From contig CAYVKB010000003.1 in assembly GCA_964451985.1 (NCBI GenBank), positions 1 to 64,000 of the forward strand: a stretch of DNA of 64,000 nucleotides. Reading direction: 5' to 3'. The stretch's first letter is position 1. The number at the start of each line of letters is the position of its first letter. The notes below the pieces were generated by a model. The model did no database searches. It was not told the DNA's origin and saw only the letters and a list, made by a program, of their open reading frames with translations. Source of the DNA: GBS-DC sp964451985. GTDB taxonomy: Bacteria > Armatimonadota > Fimbriimonadia > Fimbriimonadales > GBS-DC. The position numbers were made by a program, and so were the translations under genes. Below, in pieces: positions 24,656-32,761 of this stretch.

Positions 24656-26131
24656 GCTCACGTACGCCCCCAAGCCGTGCCAACCGCCCTCGCGCCCGAA
24701 GCCGCTCTCTTTATAGCCGCCGAACGGGCTGGCTGGGTCGAACTTATTGTAGGTGTTGCACCACACCACGCCCGCCTGCACACGCGCGGCGAACTCCAGA
24801 TACTTACTGCCTTTGTTCGTCCACACGCCCGCCGACAGCCCGTAGCGCGTGTTGTTGGCGATTTGCACCGCTTCGTCGGGCGTGCGGAAGGTTAGCACGC
24901 TCAGCACGGGACCGAAAATCTCCTCGCGGGCGACGGTGTGCGCCGTGCTGACCTGCGTGAGAATCGTGGGCGGATACCAATAGCCCTTGCGGGGCAGGGC
25001 GCAGTCGGGCTGATACACCTCCGCGCCCTCCTGCACGCCGATTTGCACCAACCGCTCAATCTTCCGTAGCTGGGGCAGCGAGTTGATTGCCCCGATATCA
25101 GTGTTTTTATCCAGCGGGTCGCCCACGCGCAACAGCCCAATCCGCCGCTTGAGTTTACGAATCACCAACGCGGCGACGCTCTCCTGCACCAGCAGCCGAC
25201 TACCCGCACAGCACACATGCCCTTGATTGAAGTAGATACCATTCACGATGCCCTCAATCGCTTGGTCAATCGCGGCGTCTTCAAAAATCACGTGCGCCGC
25301 TTTGCCGCCCAGCTCCAGCGTGAGGCGTTTACGTGTGCCCGCGATGGCTTTCTGGATTTGCTTGCCGACCTCCGTGCTGCCCGTGAAGGCGATTTTGTCG
25401 ATATCGGGATGTTGCACGAGTTGCGCGCCTGTGTGTCCATCGCCCGTCACGATGTTGACCACGCCAGGGGGCAGTTCGGCTTGCTGGAAGACCTCGCATA
25501 GCAGCATCGCCGTGAGTGGGGTGGTCTCAGCAGGTTTGAGAACCACTGTATTGCCGCAGGCGAGCGCGGGAGCGATTTTCCACGCCGCCATCAGCAGGGG
25601 GAAGTTCCATGGGATAATCTGCCCTGCTACGCCTAGCGGACGCGCCACGCGTCCTTGAAAAGCGTACTCCAGTTTGTCTGCCCAGCCTGCGTAGTAGAAA
25701 AAGTGTGCCGACGCGAGTGGGATGTCTACGTCGCGCGACTCACGGATGGGTTTGCCGCCGTCCAGGCTTTCCAGTACGGCGAACTCTCGAGCACGCTCCT
25801 GTAAAATTCGCGCGATTCGAAACAGATATTTCGCGCGCTCCTTGCCTGGCAACTTGCCCCACACGGTTTCGTAGGCACGTCGGGCGGCTTGTACAGCGCG
25901 GTCGATGTCCTCCGCGTCAGCATAGGCGACTTCCGATAGCGTCTCTTCGGTGGCGGGGTTGAGGGTCTCAAAGTAGCGTCCGCTGAGCGGCTCCACAAAC
26001 GCGCCGTCGATAAACAAGCCATAGCGCGGCTGAATCTTTACGATATTACGCGCTTCCGGGGCGGGGGCGTACTCCCATACGCCGCGCTGCACCGACTGCC
26101 CGTTATGTCCGTTACTACTCTTGCGAGGCAT
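24650..26131 (-). CDS. NAD(P)-dependent aldehyde dehydrogenase
   Basis: A 493-residue member of the classical ALDH superfamily oxidising an aldehyde to the acid. Motifs: IIPWNFPLLMAAWKIAPALA (cofactor pocket), FTGSTEVGK, the general base Glu in LELGGKAAHVIF, the catalytic Cys in GHVCCAGSRLLV, EEIFGPVLSVL, and FGGYKESGFGREGG near the C-terminus. All key residues are intact; the second Cys beside the nucleophile is common. Residues 1-35 are a low-complexity extension absent from most homologues. The ATG at 26131 lies 7 bases after a TATACA box; an upstream in-frame start at 26152 overlaps that box. Substrate unknown. Confidence 0.94.
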   Translation of the reverse strand: MPRKSSNGHNGQSVQRGVWEYAPAPEARNIVKIQPRYGLFIDGAFVEPLSGRYFETLNPATEETLSEVAYADAEDIDRAVQAARRAYETVWGKLPGKERAKYLFRIARILQERAREFAVLESLDGGKPIRESRDVDIPLASAHFFYYAGWADKLEYAFQGRVARPLGVAGQIIPWNFPLLMAAWKIAPALACGNTVVLKPAETTPLTAMLLCEVFQQAELPPGVVNIVTGDGHTGAQLVQHPDIDKIAFTGSTEVGKQIQKAIAGTRKRLTLELGGKAAHVIFEDAAIDQAIEGIVNGIYFNQGHVCCAGSRLLVQESVAALVIRKLKRRIGLLRVGDPLDKNTDIGAINSLPQLRKIERLVQIGVQEGAEVYQPDCALPRKGYWYPPTILTQVSTAHTVAREEIFGPVLSVLTFRTPDEAVQIANNTRYGLSAGVWTNKGSKYLEFAARVQAGVVWCNTYNKFDPASPFGGYKESGFGREGGWHGLGAYVSL

Positions 26132-26138
26132 AATGAAT

Positions 26139-26144
26139 TGTATA
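26139..26144 (-). promoter_or_regulatory. -10-like box TATACA before the ALDH gene
   Basis: Reading leftward, TATACA ends 7 bases before the ATG at 26131. It lacks the GG found at most other boxes. Confidence 0.45.
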
Positions 26145-26244
26145 AGGCACAAGGCGGAAAAATCCTGCTGGATGTTGACAGGGGGTTCTTAATAAAATCT
26201 TAACATGAGGGCAGGTATAGTTTTTTCAGGAGGTTCATTCAACA

Positions 26245-27144
26245 ATGCGACGATACGGCTTTACGCTGATTGAGCTTCTGGTCGTGATCGCGATTATTGC
26301 GATCCTTGCGGCGATTCTGTTCCCTGTATTCGCCCAGGCGCGTGAGAAGGCGCGTCAGACCGCGTGTCTCAGTAATTGTAAGCAGATAGGGCTTGGCATC
26401 ACGATGTATGTGAACGACTGGGATGAGACATTTCCTCGGATGGACGACTGTATTAACTCACCGATTCCCTGGAAACCAGATGCAACGGGTTGCAACGGTC
26501 CTTTTGGGCGCCGAGTAAACCACTTCAAGTGGCAATATTGGGTGTGGTTGTATATCAAGAATGTCGACATATTCTTCTGCCCCAGTCGCTCCATTCAGAC
26601 CCCAGAGGCGCAGGAGGCTTGGGATCGGCACGCGGAGATTCGCGATCGCGGATACGCACTTGCACTACACATCACGGGTGCAACCAATACCCTGAACAAC
26701 CCTTCCCGAGGGGCTATCCGCAACTCGTTTTTGGGCGGCACTATGGCGGGAGTACTCCGTCCCGCTGAAACGATGCTCATCATGGAGTCGCAACGGCAGG
26801 CGCTGCCCACTTACCTGTTTCCCCCGAATCAACGGATTACCACAGCGTTCCCTATGGCGCACCGCCGCATGCTTGAAGGCACCCTTCTGGAGGGTGCGCA
26901 GCGTCGTGTCAATCGCTTCTGGGCGCCGCATATGGACGGCTTAAACCTCGTCTATGTGGATGGACACGCAAAGTGGATGAATGTACGCGAATTCCTCGCC
27001 AAGTGTCCTGACAGCCAGTCATATAGTCCCGACCCAGGCTTATCAGCACTTCCATCTCAGATGGCTTGGGAAGTCGGTTCCCAACCCGTATGGCGTGGCG
27101 ACTGGCCGCTCTGGGGGCTGTACGGTGAGATGGCTACTCAGTAA
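26245..27144 (+). CDS. DUF1559-type pseudopilin
   Basis: A 299-residue type II secretion/type IV pilus-like pseudopilin. Residues 1-7 form the prepilin leader, with cleavage expected after Gly and N-methylation of Phe in GFTLIELLVVIAIIAILAA, followed by the phylum-typical FPVFAQAREKARQTACLSN. The globular part contains the H-x-DG-like block HMDGLNLVYVDGHAKWM. Cys pairs occur in LSNCKQ, DDCINS and NVDIFFCP. Such proteins occur in large families in Armatimonadota and Planctomycetes; their role in secretion or surface structures is inferred. AGGAGG lies 10 bases before the ATG. A TTGACA at 26175-26180 is present but no well-spaced -10 was found. Confidence 0.92.
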   Translation: MRRYGFTLIELLVVIAIIAILAAILFPVFAQAREKARQTACLSNCKQIGLGITMYVNDWDETFPRMDDCINSPIPWKPDATGCNGPFGRRVNHFKWQYWVWLYIKNVDIFFCPSRSIQTPEAQEAWDRHAEIRDRGYALALHITGATNTLNNPSRGAIRNSFLGGTMAGVLRPAETMLIMESQRQALPTYLFPPNQRITTAFPMAHRRMLEGTLLEGAQRRVNRFWAPHMDGLNLVYVDGHAKWMNVREFLAKCPDSQSYSPDPGLSALPSQMAWEVGSQPVWRGDWPLWGLYGEMATQ

Positions 27145-27151
27145 ATGATGG

Positions 27152-27259
27152 AGCAGTGTAGGCTTCTCGCTGAGGCGGAAAGTGCAATCTACAGCCAGTT
27201 CAATTGCACACAACTTCGCAAGGTAAGTTGCCTATTGCCTGTGAGATGCCTACACTGCT
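27152..27259 (+). ncRNA. Candidate structured RNA (multi-branch)
   Basis: AGCAGTGTAGGC (27152-27163) pairs perfectly with GCCTACACTGCT (27248-27259). After one mismatch, six more pairs follow (27165-27170 with 27241-27246), then a 2-base bulge and AGGC (27173-27176) with GCCT (27237-27240). Inside are two hairpins, GTGCAAT/ATTGCAC (14-base loop) and CAACTT/AAGTTG (8-base loop). It lies between the pseudopilin and the HAF gene, in an AT-richer patch. It could be a leader or riboswitch-like element, a small RNA, or a miniature mobile element; direction is not proven. Confidence 0.45.
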
Positions 27260-27312
27260 GAAAACTCGCTTCGTAACGAAAAGATACGCCTTGAAGACAA
27301 GAGAGGTGTCAA

Positions 27313-28548
27313 ATGTTTAGGATAGTTGAGAATAGTATCATGCTTGCAGCGACAATTCTGTTCATGACTGTTCAGGCTCACTGTCAGTGCGTACGCTGGT
27401 TAGAAACCCCTCCATAGTATGATACTAGTGCTGCAACTGGGGTTTCGGACGACGGTCGAATTGTCGTAGGCTATTCAGGAGGACGATTTCCTCGTGACCA
27501 TGTTGCTTGTGTGTGGGTGGATGGAACACCCTTATTGCTTCCCCGAATACAAGGGACACAGTCATGGGCAAACTCTGTGTCCGGAAATGGTACTGTCATT
27601 GTAGGTGCTTTATGGATGCCTGGAGAAGCAACTCTTGCTGTATATTGGAATTTCAACGGCGTTTCATACGATTTGAATATTATTGGGTTCGGCGAGGCAT
27701 ATGATGTCTCATCAGATGGGGAAGTTATAGTGGGCACAACAGGTCAATTCGGCTTCGTGTGGCAAAGAGGCTTTATCAAAACTTTTCTTGTGAATCAAAA
27801 GTACTGCAGAGTACGCGGGGTATCTCCCAACGGAGTGTTCATTACTGGAGAATACTTAGAAGTTGACACGTGCTGGAACGCTTCCCTAAACCGTGGCTTT
27901 GTTGCATATACTGATGCTCCAGTTATCGACGGAACCATCTGGGGTGTGCCACTTCCATCGATTGGCGATGGAAATAATCATCCCTATTGTCTCTCCGATA
28001 GCTTAGGTTTTGCGGTAAGTGACACAGGTCTGATTGTTGGCACATCATTTATGGGGTTACAATCAGAGAACCGCTCTTTTGTTGCCACTTCATGGTTTCC
28101 GTTGACAAAGCTAGGCAGCCACCTTCCTGGAGATGTTGATGTAAACAGCTACGTGTATGATGTGTCTGCTGATGGTCAGATATCCGTAGGACATCATGAC
28201 GGCGTCGCTTACGGTGCTGTTCGCTGGATGAATAGTCTTGAGGAAAATCTGAATACCGTGTTTCGTCCTCGACCTTGCGGACTTGCTTTCGCCAACTCAA
28301 TATCTCGCGATGGACGATACATTGTAGGTTCAGGGTATCGTTTCGAGCAAACTGCATTTGTATTGGATTCGCACTGCTCTCCGATTCGGGGTGATGTTGA
28401 TGGCAACGGTTGCGTTGATGATACAGACTTAATCTCTCTGCTTGCTGGAATGGGAACTTCAAGTCCGTTCCTCGATGTGAATTGCGACGGCTATGTCGAC
28501 GATATGGATCTACTTGAAGTAATTGCGAATCTGGGAGCTGGATGTTGA
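27313..28548 (+). pseudogene. Secreted HAF-repeat/dockerin protein with internal amber stop
   Basis: From the ATG at 27313 (GAGAGGTG 5 bases upstream) the frame encodes a signal peptide (MFRIVENSIMLAATILFM...AHCQ), then hits TAG at 27415-27417 (codon 35). It continues open in the same frame to 28548. After the stop come beta-propeller-like HAF repeats of the type VSDDGRIVVGYSGG, VSADGQISVGHHDG and ISRDGRYIVGSGY. The end is a dockerin-like pair of calcium loops (DVDGNGCVDDTDL, DVNCDGYVDDMDL) and a final Cys. A start at 27511 would lack a signal peptide. The coding is AT-richer than the neighbours, suggesting acquisition. It may be a true nonsense mutation, a sequencing error or stop readthrough; the codon replaced is unknown. 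Confidence 0.7.
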
Positions 28549-28638
28549 ATGAATTCAGTCGTCCTCACGCCTCTCTTTTTAGCTGTCACACAAGGTACTT
28601 CAGTTGATAAGAAGCCTTGACGAACTGTCTGTCCCCTC

Positions 28639-28670
28639 AACGCCCCTTCCTGCAGGAAGGGGCGTTTTGT
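28639..28670 (+). terminator. Intrinsic terminator
   Basis: AACGCCCCTTCC (28639-28650) and GGAAGGGGCGTT (28655-28666) form a perfect 12-bp stem with a TGCA loop, followed by TTGTT; the stem itself ends in TT. It closes the HAF/dockerin unit. Confidence 0.8.
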
Positions 28671-28671
28671 T

Positions 28672-29871
28672 ATGGAACATACCGATTGTATGGAATGCAC
28701 TCTCCGAACGCTATGGATTGGGTTATTGGTACTTACAACAGGTCTGGCGGGAACGCCGCGCACGCGCGACAGCGACTGGCTCATCCGTGTCGGGCTGGAG
28801 CAGGCGGCGTGGGCGCAGACGCTGTATGTGAGCGTCTCCGACGGCAGGCTGCGATGGATGGATCCGCGCACGGGGCAAACCTTAGTAGAGGGCAGGGCAG
28901 GGCAAGTCTGGGAACTGCGCCGCGAAAACGGGCGATATCGCGCCTCCGATGGGCAAACAGTGATTACCTCCGAGCGGCTGGTTGCGGAATCCACAGGTGA
29001 GGGATTCATGATGGTGGGAGCTGCCCCCAATAACCTGCGCCGCTATCGGGGGCACTTGGAGTGGATTGAGCGCGACAGAAGACTGCTCACCCTGAACTGG
29101 GTGCTGATGGACGACTACCTGAAAGCGACGCTCCCGCGCGAGATGCCCCCGAACTTCCATCCCGAAGCGTTGAAGGCACAAGCAGTGGCGGTACGCTCGT
29201 TCACACTACGGCGACTGAACCGCTACCGACAGTGGGGCTACGACTTATGCGACGATGCGCCGTGTCAGGTATATGGGGGCGTAGACGCCGAGCATCCCAA
29301 CACCAACGCCGCCGTAAATGCCACTGCGGGCGAGGTATTGATGTTTGAGGGGCGTGTGGCGGATACGGTCTACTCGGCGAACTGTGGGGGGCACACCGCG
29401 CCGGTTGAAGTCGCGATGCAGGGCGCGCGTCCCCTGCCGTACCTCACTGGCGTCCCCGACACAGATCCCAGCGGCAAACCCTTCTGTAGCATCGCGCCCA
29501 ATAGCGCGTGGGAGCTAACCCTCGCGCGCGAGGAACTGCAGCAACGCTTTCCCCAAGCAGGGCGCATCCGCGCGCTGAGGCTTGTTCAACGCGCTGCGAG
29601 CGGACACGCGCTTCAAATAGAGATCCAGGGTGACCGCGCAACCGTGACGCTTTCAGGCGCGGAGTTTCGAGCCGCGCTGGGCGCAACCCGAGTGCGCAGT
29701 CTGCGGTTTGAGATTCAGCCTCAGCCCGACGGCTGGAAACTTGTAGGACAGGGCAGCGGGCACGGCGCGGGCATGTGTCAGTGGGGCGCACAGGGACGCG
29801 CCCTCGCGGGGCAAACCTATCAGCAGATTTTGCAAGCGTACTATTCAGGGACGACTTTACAGCGGTTGTAG
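28672..29871 (+). CDS. SpoIID/LytB-domain protein
   Basis: A 399-residue exported protein. An N-terminal hydrophobic segment (about residues 10-28) acts as signal or anchor. About 40-110 is a beta-rich region. The SpoIID domain (about 140-395) shows the usual blocks: YLKATLPREMPPNFHPEALKAQAVAVRS split around the conserved Glu, YGGVDAEHPNTNAAVNATAGE, YSANCGGHT, and the C-terminal GSGHGAGMCQWGAQGRA. SpoIID-type proteins cleave or activate cleavage of peptidoglycan; outside spore formers they act in wall remodelling. The start at 28672 is uncertain (28690 is possible); no good ribosome-binding site is seen, and the preceding terminator leaves little room. Confidence 0.88.
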   Translation: MEHTDCMECTLRTLWIGLLVLTTGLAGTPRTRDSDWLIRVGLEQAAWAQTLYVSVSDGRLRWMDPRTGQTLVEGRAGQVWELRRENGRYRASDGQTVITSERLVAESTGEGFMMVGAAPNNLRRYRGHLEWIERDRRLLTLNWVLMDDYLKATLPREMPPNFHPEALKAQAVAVRSFTLRRLNRYRQWGYDLCDDAPCQVYGGVDAEHPNTNAAVNATAGEVLMFEGRVADTVYSANCGGHTAPVEVAMQGARPLPYLTGVPDTDPSGKPFCSIAPNSAWELTLAREELQQRFPQAGRIRALRLVQRAASGHALQIEIQGDRATVTLSGAEFRAALGATRVRSLRFEIQPQPDGWKLVGQGSGHGAGMCQWGAQGRALAGQTYQQILQAYYSGTTLQRL

Positions 29872-29939
29872 GAGACAGTCTGGCGACGAGAGGTGTTTGG
29901 CGTATTTCAATAGGTGCATGGTCAAAAACCCGTAGATTT

Positions 29940-30012
29940 ATTCGGAACCCACCCCTGCACTCTTGCAGTCCAATAGCCGATAATTGCCTTCGGTGGGCAA
30001 CGCCTTCCGAAT
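29940..30012 (+). promoter_or_regulatory. Candidate structured leader RNA
   Basis: ATTCGGAA (29940-29947) pairs with TTCCGAAT (30005-30012), directly continued by CCCACC (29948-29953) with GGTGGG (29992-29997), leaving a 7-base bulge CAACGCC on the 3' side. A small hairpin CTGCA/TGCAG lies inside (29955-29968). It ends 11 bases before the Shine-Dalgarno of the small gene at 30037. I could not match it to a known riboswitch. Confidence 0.4.
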
Positions 30013-30036
30013 TTACACACAACGAGGTTGACCGTC

Positions 30037-30258
30037 ATGTCTAAGCGCGAGTTGAAAGTCGTGCGCCTGTTGGAGCCAGAGCTGTGTACGCGGTGTCGGT
30101 TTGCGGACATCGCCGATGTGGAGATGGCGGATGGGCGGGTACAGCGGATGCTTTATTGCCGAAGGCTGGATTGCGATAACTGGGATTACGGCTCGGCGGA
30201 ACCTGCGAAGCGGGTGGAACTGTCTAAAGGCTCAGAGGATTGGGACGATGCTGCATAA
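30037..30258 (+). CDS. Small Cys-rich hypothetical protein
   Basis: A 73-residue protein of unknown function. It has a C-x2-C pair (CTRC near residue 17) and a later C-x5-C (CRRLDC near residue 42), which together could bind a metal as a mini zinc ribbon. The N-terminus is basic (MSKRELKVVRLLEPE) and the C-terminus acidic. I start at the ATG at 30037, 9 bases after GAGG at 30024-30027; a TTG at 30028 is too close to that site. It overlaps the next small gene by 11 bases and follows a candidate structured leader. Confidence 0.65.
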   Translation: MSKRELKVVRLLEPELCTRCRFADIADVEMADGRVQRMLYCRRLDCDNWDYGSAEPAKRVELSKGSEDWDDAA

Positions 30259-30439
30259 AAAGGCTCTGGCAAAGGCAGTGCAGCTTGGGATGGGGTTGGT
30301 GAGATTTTGCATGCCTGTACCTCCTCCTGCAGAGCGCGAATTGCAAAGCGGGGTGCAAGTCGCGCTGAGTGAGACGCTGGCGCGAATCGACGAAGCGGGG
30401 CGTCGATTCGCCCAGCGCCTCCAGCAGGCGCACGAGTGA
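30248..30439 (+). CDS. Small hypothetical protein
   Basis: A 63-residue protein overlapping the 3' end of the previous gene in another frame. It has a basic N-terminus (MLHKKALAKAVQLG), a Pro-rich stretch (MPVPPPAERE) and a helical C-terminus (ALSETLARIDEAGRRFAQRL). A GAGGA-type ribosome-binding site lies within the upstream gene. I do not recognise a family. The overlap and ribosome-binding site argue for a real coupled gene, but proof is lacking. Confidence 0.45.
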   Translation: MLHKKALAKAVQLGMGLVRFCMPVPPPAERELQSGVQVALSETLARIDEAGRRFAQRLQQAHE

Positions 30440-30475
30440 GTTTTCATCCCTCCCACGCACGCGCCCTACACCCAC

Positions 30476-30503
30476 AGCGCCGGGAACGCCCACTCCCGGC
30501 GCT
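30476..30503. terminator. Hairpin between convergent genes
   Basis: AGCGCCGGGA (30476-30485) pairs perfectly with TCCCGGCGCT (30494-30503) across 8 bases. No T-run follows on either strand. The place between the convergent small gene and dnaB suggests a shared terminator. Confidence 0.5.
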
Positions 30504-30550
30504 GCCCTCCTTAAGACACGATAGGTCTTATAAACAACTGCAAAAAGCAC

Positions 30551-31954
30551 TCAATACACCCCTACATGCTCGCGGTCAATCCCCACAAAGCGCGAGAAGT
30601 CGGGCTGAAACGCCAGTGTGATTTTGCCGGTGGGACCGTTGCGCTGCTTAGCAACGATGATTTCCACCTCCTCCTGACGCACATAGCCGGGTGGTGGCTC
30701 TACAGCGACGGCTTCCTTGTCGCCGTAGTACTCCTCGCGGTGGATGAACAGCACCACATCGGCTTCGGCTTCAATCGAGCCGCTGTCGCGCAGGTCGGAG
30801 AGCATGGGGCGTTTGTTCTCGCGCCGTTCCACCGAACGCGAGAGCTGCGACAGCACCAGCACGGGCACCTTGAACTCACGGGCGATTTGCTTGAGCGCAC
30901 GGGCAATCTCGCCAATCTCCTGATTGCGATTTTCCACTCGGCGATTCGAGGAGCGCATCAGTTGCAAGTAGTCCACCACAATCAGCCCCAGTTCGCGCTC
31001 GTTAAGTTTGGCTTTCAAGCGGCGGCACTTGGCACGCATCTCCATCGGCGAAAGGCTACTGGTGTCGTCGATGTAAATTGGCGCGCTGAACAGTCGCTGC
31101 GCGGCGTCATGCATTTTCGCCCACTCGTCCAAGCCCAGTTGGAAGCGGCGCAGTCGCTGTGCGCTCACCCCCGCCTGCGAGCAAAGCATGCGCTGCACCA
31201 GCTGGTCGGCGGACATCTCTAAACTAAAGATCGCGACGGGTTTGCGCTCACGAAGCGCCACATGCTCGGCGATGTTAATTGCCAGTGAGGTCTTGCCCAC
31301 GCTGGGGCGCGCTGCCAGAATAATCAACTCCGACGGCTGCAGTCCCGACAAGATGCGGTTCAAGTCGCGATAGCCGGTGGAAATGCCCAACAGCAACTCG
31401 CCGTCAGCGCTGCCCTGCATCTGCTCCTGGCGAACTTCGAACTGTTCCAGTACATTCAGCACCAGACTGTTGACGCTGATAAATTCACTCTTAGATTGTC
31501 GCTCCGCAACCTGATACACGGCTTGCTCCGCCTGGTCTACAATCTCCTTCACTTCCAGCTCTGGCTCTTCCACGAGGCGGATGATTTCGTGCGCGGCACG
31601 CAGCAAGCGGCGCAGCGTGGCTTTCTCCTGCACGATGTAAGCGTAGTATTCAGCGTTTGCGGCGGTCGGCACACTCTCGATAATGTTCACCAGCGCAGGC
31701 AGCCCGCCAATCTCCTCCAGCTGTCCCCGACGGCGCAACTCCTCCTGCACCGTGAGCAGGTCTACAGCAATATTCCGCTCATGCAACGAGTAAATCGCCT
31801 CACACAGCACCCGATGTGCCGGATGGTAAAAATCGTCCACTTTCAGCAGCTCCGCAACCTTCTCCAGCGCATCGCTATCGAGCATTATCGAGCCGAGAAC
31901 GCTCATCTCGGCTTCCGTGCTATGCGGTTGAATCATGCCAGCGCGTTGGTTCAT
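30551..31954 (-). CDS. dnaB: Replicative DNA helicase
   Basis: A 467-residue hexameric helicase of the replication fork. The N-terminal domain (about 10-150, HSTEAEMSVLGSIMLD, VPTAANAEYYAYIV) binds primase. The C-terminal RecA-like domain has Walker A ARPSVGKTSLAINIAEH near residue 217, SLEMSADQLVQRML, Walker B LGLIVVDYLQLM, LSQLSRSVERR, and an arginine finger near the end. No intein is present. I start at the ATG at 31954 (GGGGG 9 bases upstream); a longer start at 31984 lies inside the promoter region (TACAAT just upstream). Divergent from trmD. Confidence 0.96.
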   Translation of the reverse strand: MNQRAGMIQPHSTEAEMSVLGSIMLDSDALEKVAELLKVDDFYHPAHRVLCEAIYSLHERNIAVDLLTVQEELRRRGQLEEIGGLPALVNIIESVPTAANAEYYAYIVQEKATLRRLLRAAHEIIRLVEEPELEVKEIVDQAEQAVYQVAERQSKSEFISVNSLVLNVLEQFEVRQEQMQGSADGELLLGISTGYRDLNRILSGLQPSELIILAARPSVGKTSLAINIAEHVALRERKPVAIFSLEMSADQLVQRMLCSQAGVSAQRLRRFQLGLDEWAKMHDAAQRLFSAPIYIDDTSSLSPMEMRAKCRRLKAKLNERELGLIVVDYLQLMRSSNRRVENRNQEIGEIARALKQIAREFKVPVLVLSQLSRSVERRENKRPMLSDLRDSGSIEAEADVVLFIHREEYYGDKEAVAVEPPPGYVRQEEVEIIVAKQRNGPTGKITLAFQPDFSRFVGIDREHVGVY

Positions 31955-32001
31955 CGAAACGCCCCCACACATTAATTGTAGCATACCGACCCGCTGAAAG
32001 G

Positions 32002-32007
32002 TATACT
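32002..32007 (+). promoter_or_regulatory. trmD promoter, GG-TATACT
   Basis: TATACT preceded by GG, 13 bases before the ATG at 32021, so a leader of only about 6-7 bases is expected. There is no clear Shine-Dalgarno. Confidence 0.55.
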
Positions 32008-32020
32008 GAGTACGAAAGAT

Positions 32021-32743
32021 ATGTTGCGCATCGATGTCATCACCCTCTTTCCCGAAGTTATCGAGGCAGGCGTGAGCTACAGCATCGTGGGGCGCGCCCG
32101 TGAGTGGGGCTTAGTGCAAATTCGCGCTCTGCAACTGCGCGACTTTGCCTCAGGCAAGCACCAAAAAACTGACGACGAACCCTACGGTGGCGGTGCAGGG
32201 CTGGTGATGAAACCCGAACCGATTTTCAAAGCGGTGGAAGCGTGTCAGCCTACCCAACATACTCGCATCGTCCTGCTGGAGCCGCAGGGCAAACTCTACA
32301 CGCAAGCGATAGCGCAGGAACTATCCGTGCAGGAGCATTTGATACTGATTTGTGGGCACTATGAGGGCGTGGACGCCCGCGTGAGGGAGCATTTGGCGAC
32401 GGACGTCATTAGCATCGGCGACTATGTGCTGACAGGGGGCGAGCTACCTGCGCTAATTGTGATCGATTCCGTCGTGCGGTTGCTGCCAGGTGCAATTCAC
32501 TCGCCTGAGTCGCTGGGGCAGGACTCCTACGCCGACGGGCTGCTGGGCTATCCGCAATACACGCGCCCTGAGGAGTTTCGGGGGCTGCGCGTGCCCAGCG
32601 TGCTGCTCTCGGGCAATCACGGCGCAATCGCCCGCTGGCGTCGGCAGCAGCAGCTGCGCCTCACCCGCGCCCTGCGACCCGACCTATTCGCCCGAGCGTG
32701 CCTCAGCCGCGAGGATTTGGAACTGCTGAAAGAGATGGAGTAA
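32021..32743 (+). CDS. trmD: tRNA (guanine-37-N1)-methyltransferase
   Basis: A 240-residue SPOUT-fold methyltransferase that prevents frameshifting by modifying G37. Signature: IDVITLFPEVIEAGVSYSIVGRA at the N-terminus; DDEPYGGGAGLVMKPEPIF; the trefoil knot region with LICGHYEGVDARVREHL, ISIGDYVLTGGELPALIVID; and SYADGLLGYPQYTRPEEFRG, with the catalytic Asp nearby. The C-terminal helical domain is intact and the length typical. It is not in the common rpsP-rimM-trmD-rplS context; lpxD follows 18 bases downstream with its own -10 box. Confidence 0.97.
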   Translation: MLRIDVITLFPEVIEAGVSYSIVGRAREWGLVQIRALQLRDFASGKHQKTDDEPYGGGAGLVMKPEPIFKAVEACQPTQHTRIVLLEPQGKLYTQAIAQELSVQEHLILICGHYEGVDARVREHLATDVISIGDYVLTGGELPALIVIDSVVRLLPGAIHSPESLGQDSYADGLLGYPQYTRPEEFRGLRVPSVLLSGNHGAIARWRRQQQLRLTRALRPDLFARACLSREDLELLKEME

Positions 32744-32747
32744 GCGG

Positions 32748-32753
32748 TATCAT
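32748..32753 (+). promoter_or_regulatory. lpxD promoter, GG-TATCAT
   Basis: TATCAT preceded by GG, overlapping the intergenic 18 bases, ending 8 bases before the lpxD ATG at 32762. Confidence 0.5.
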
Positions 32754-32761
32754 ATTCTCTG

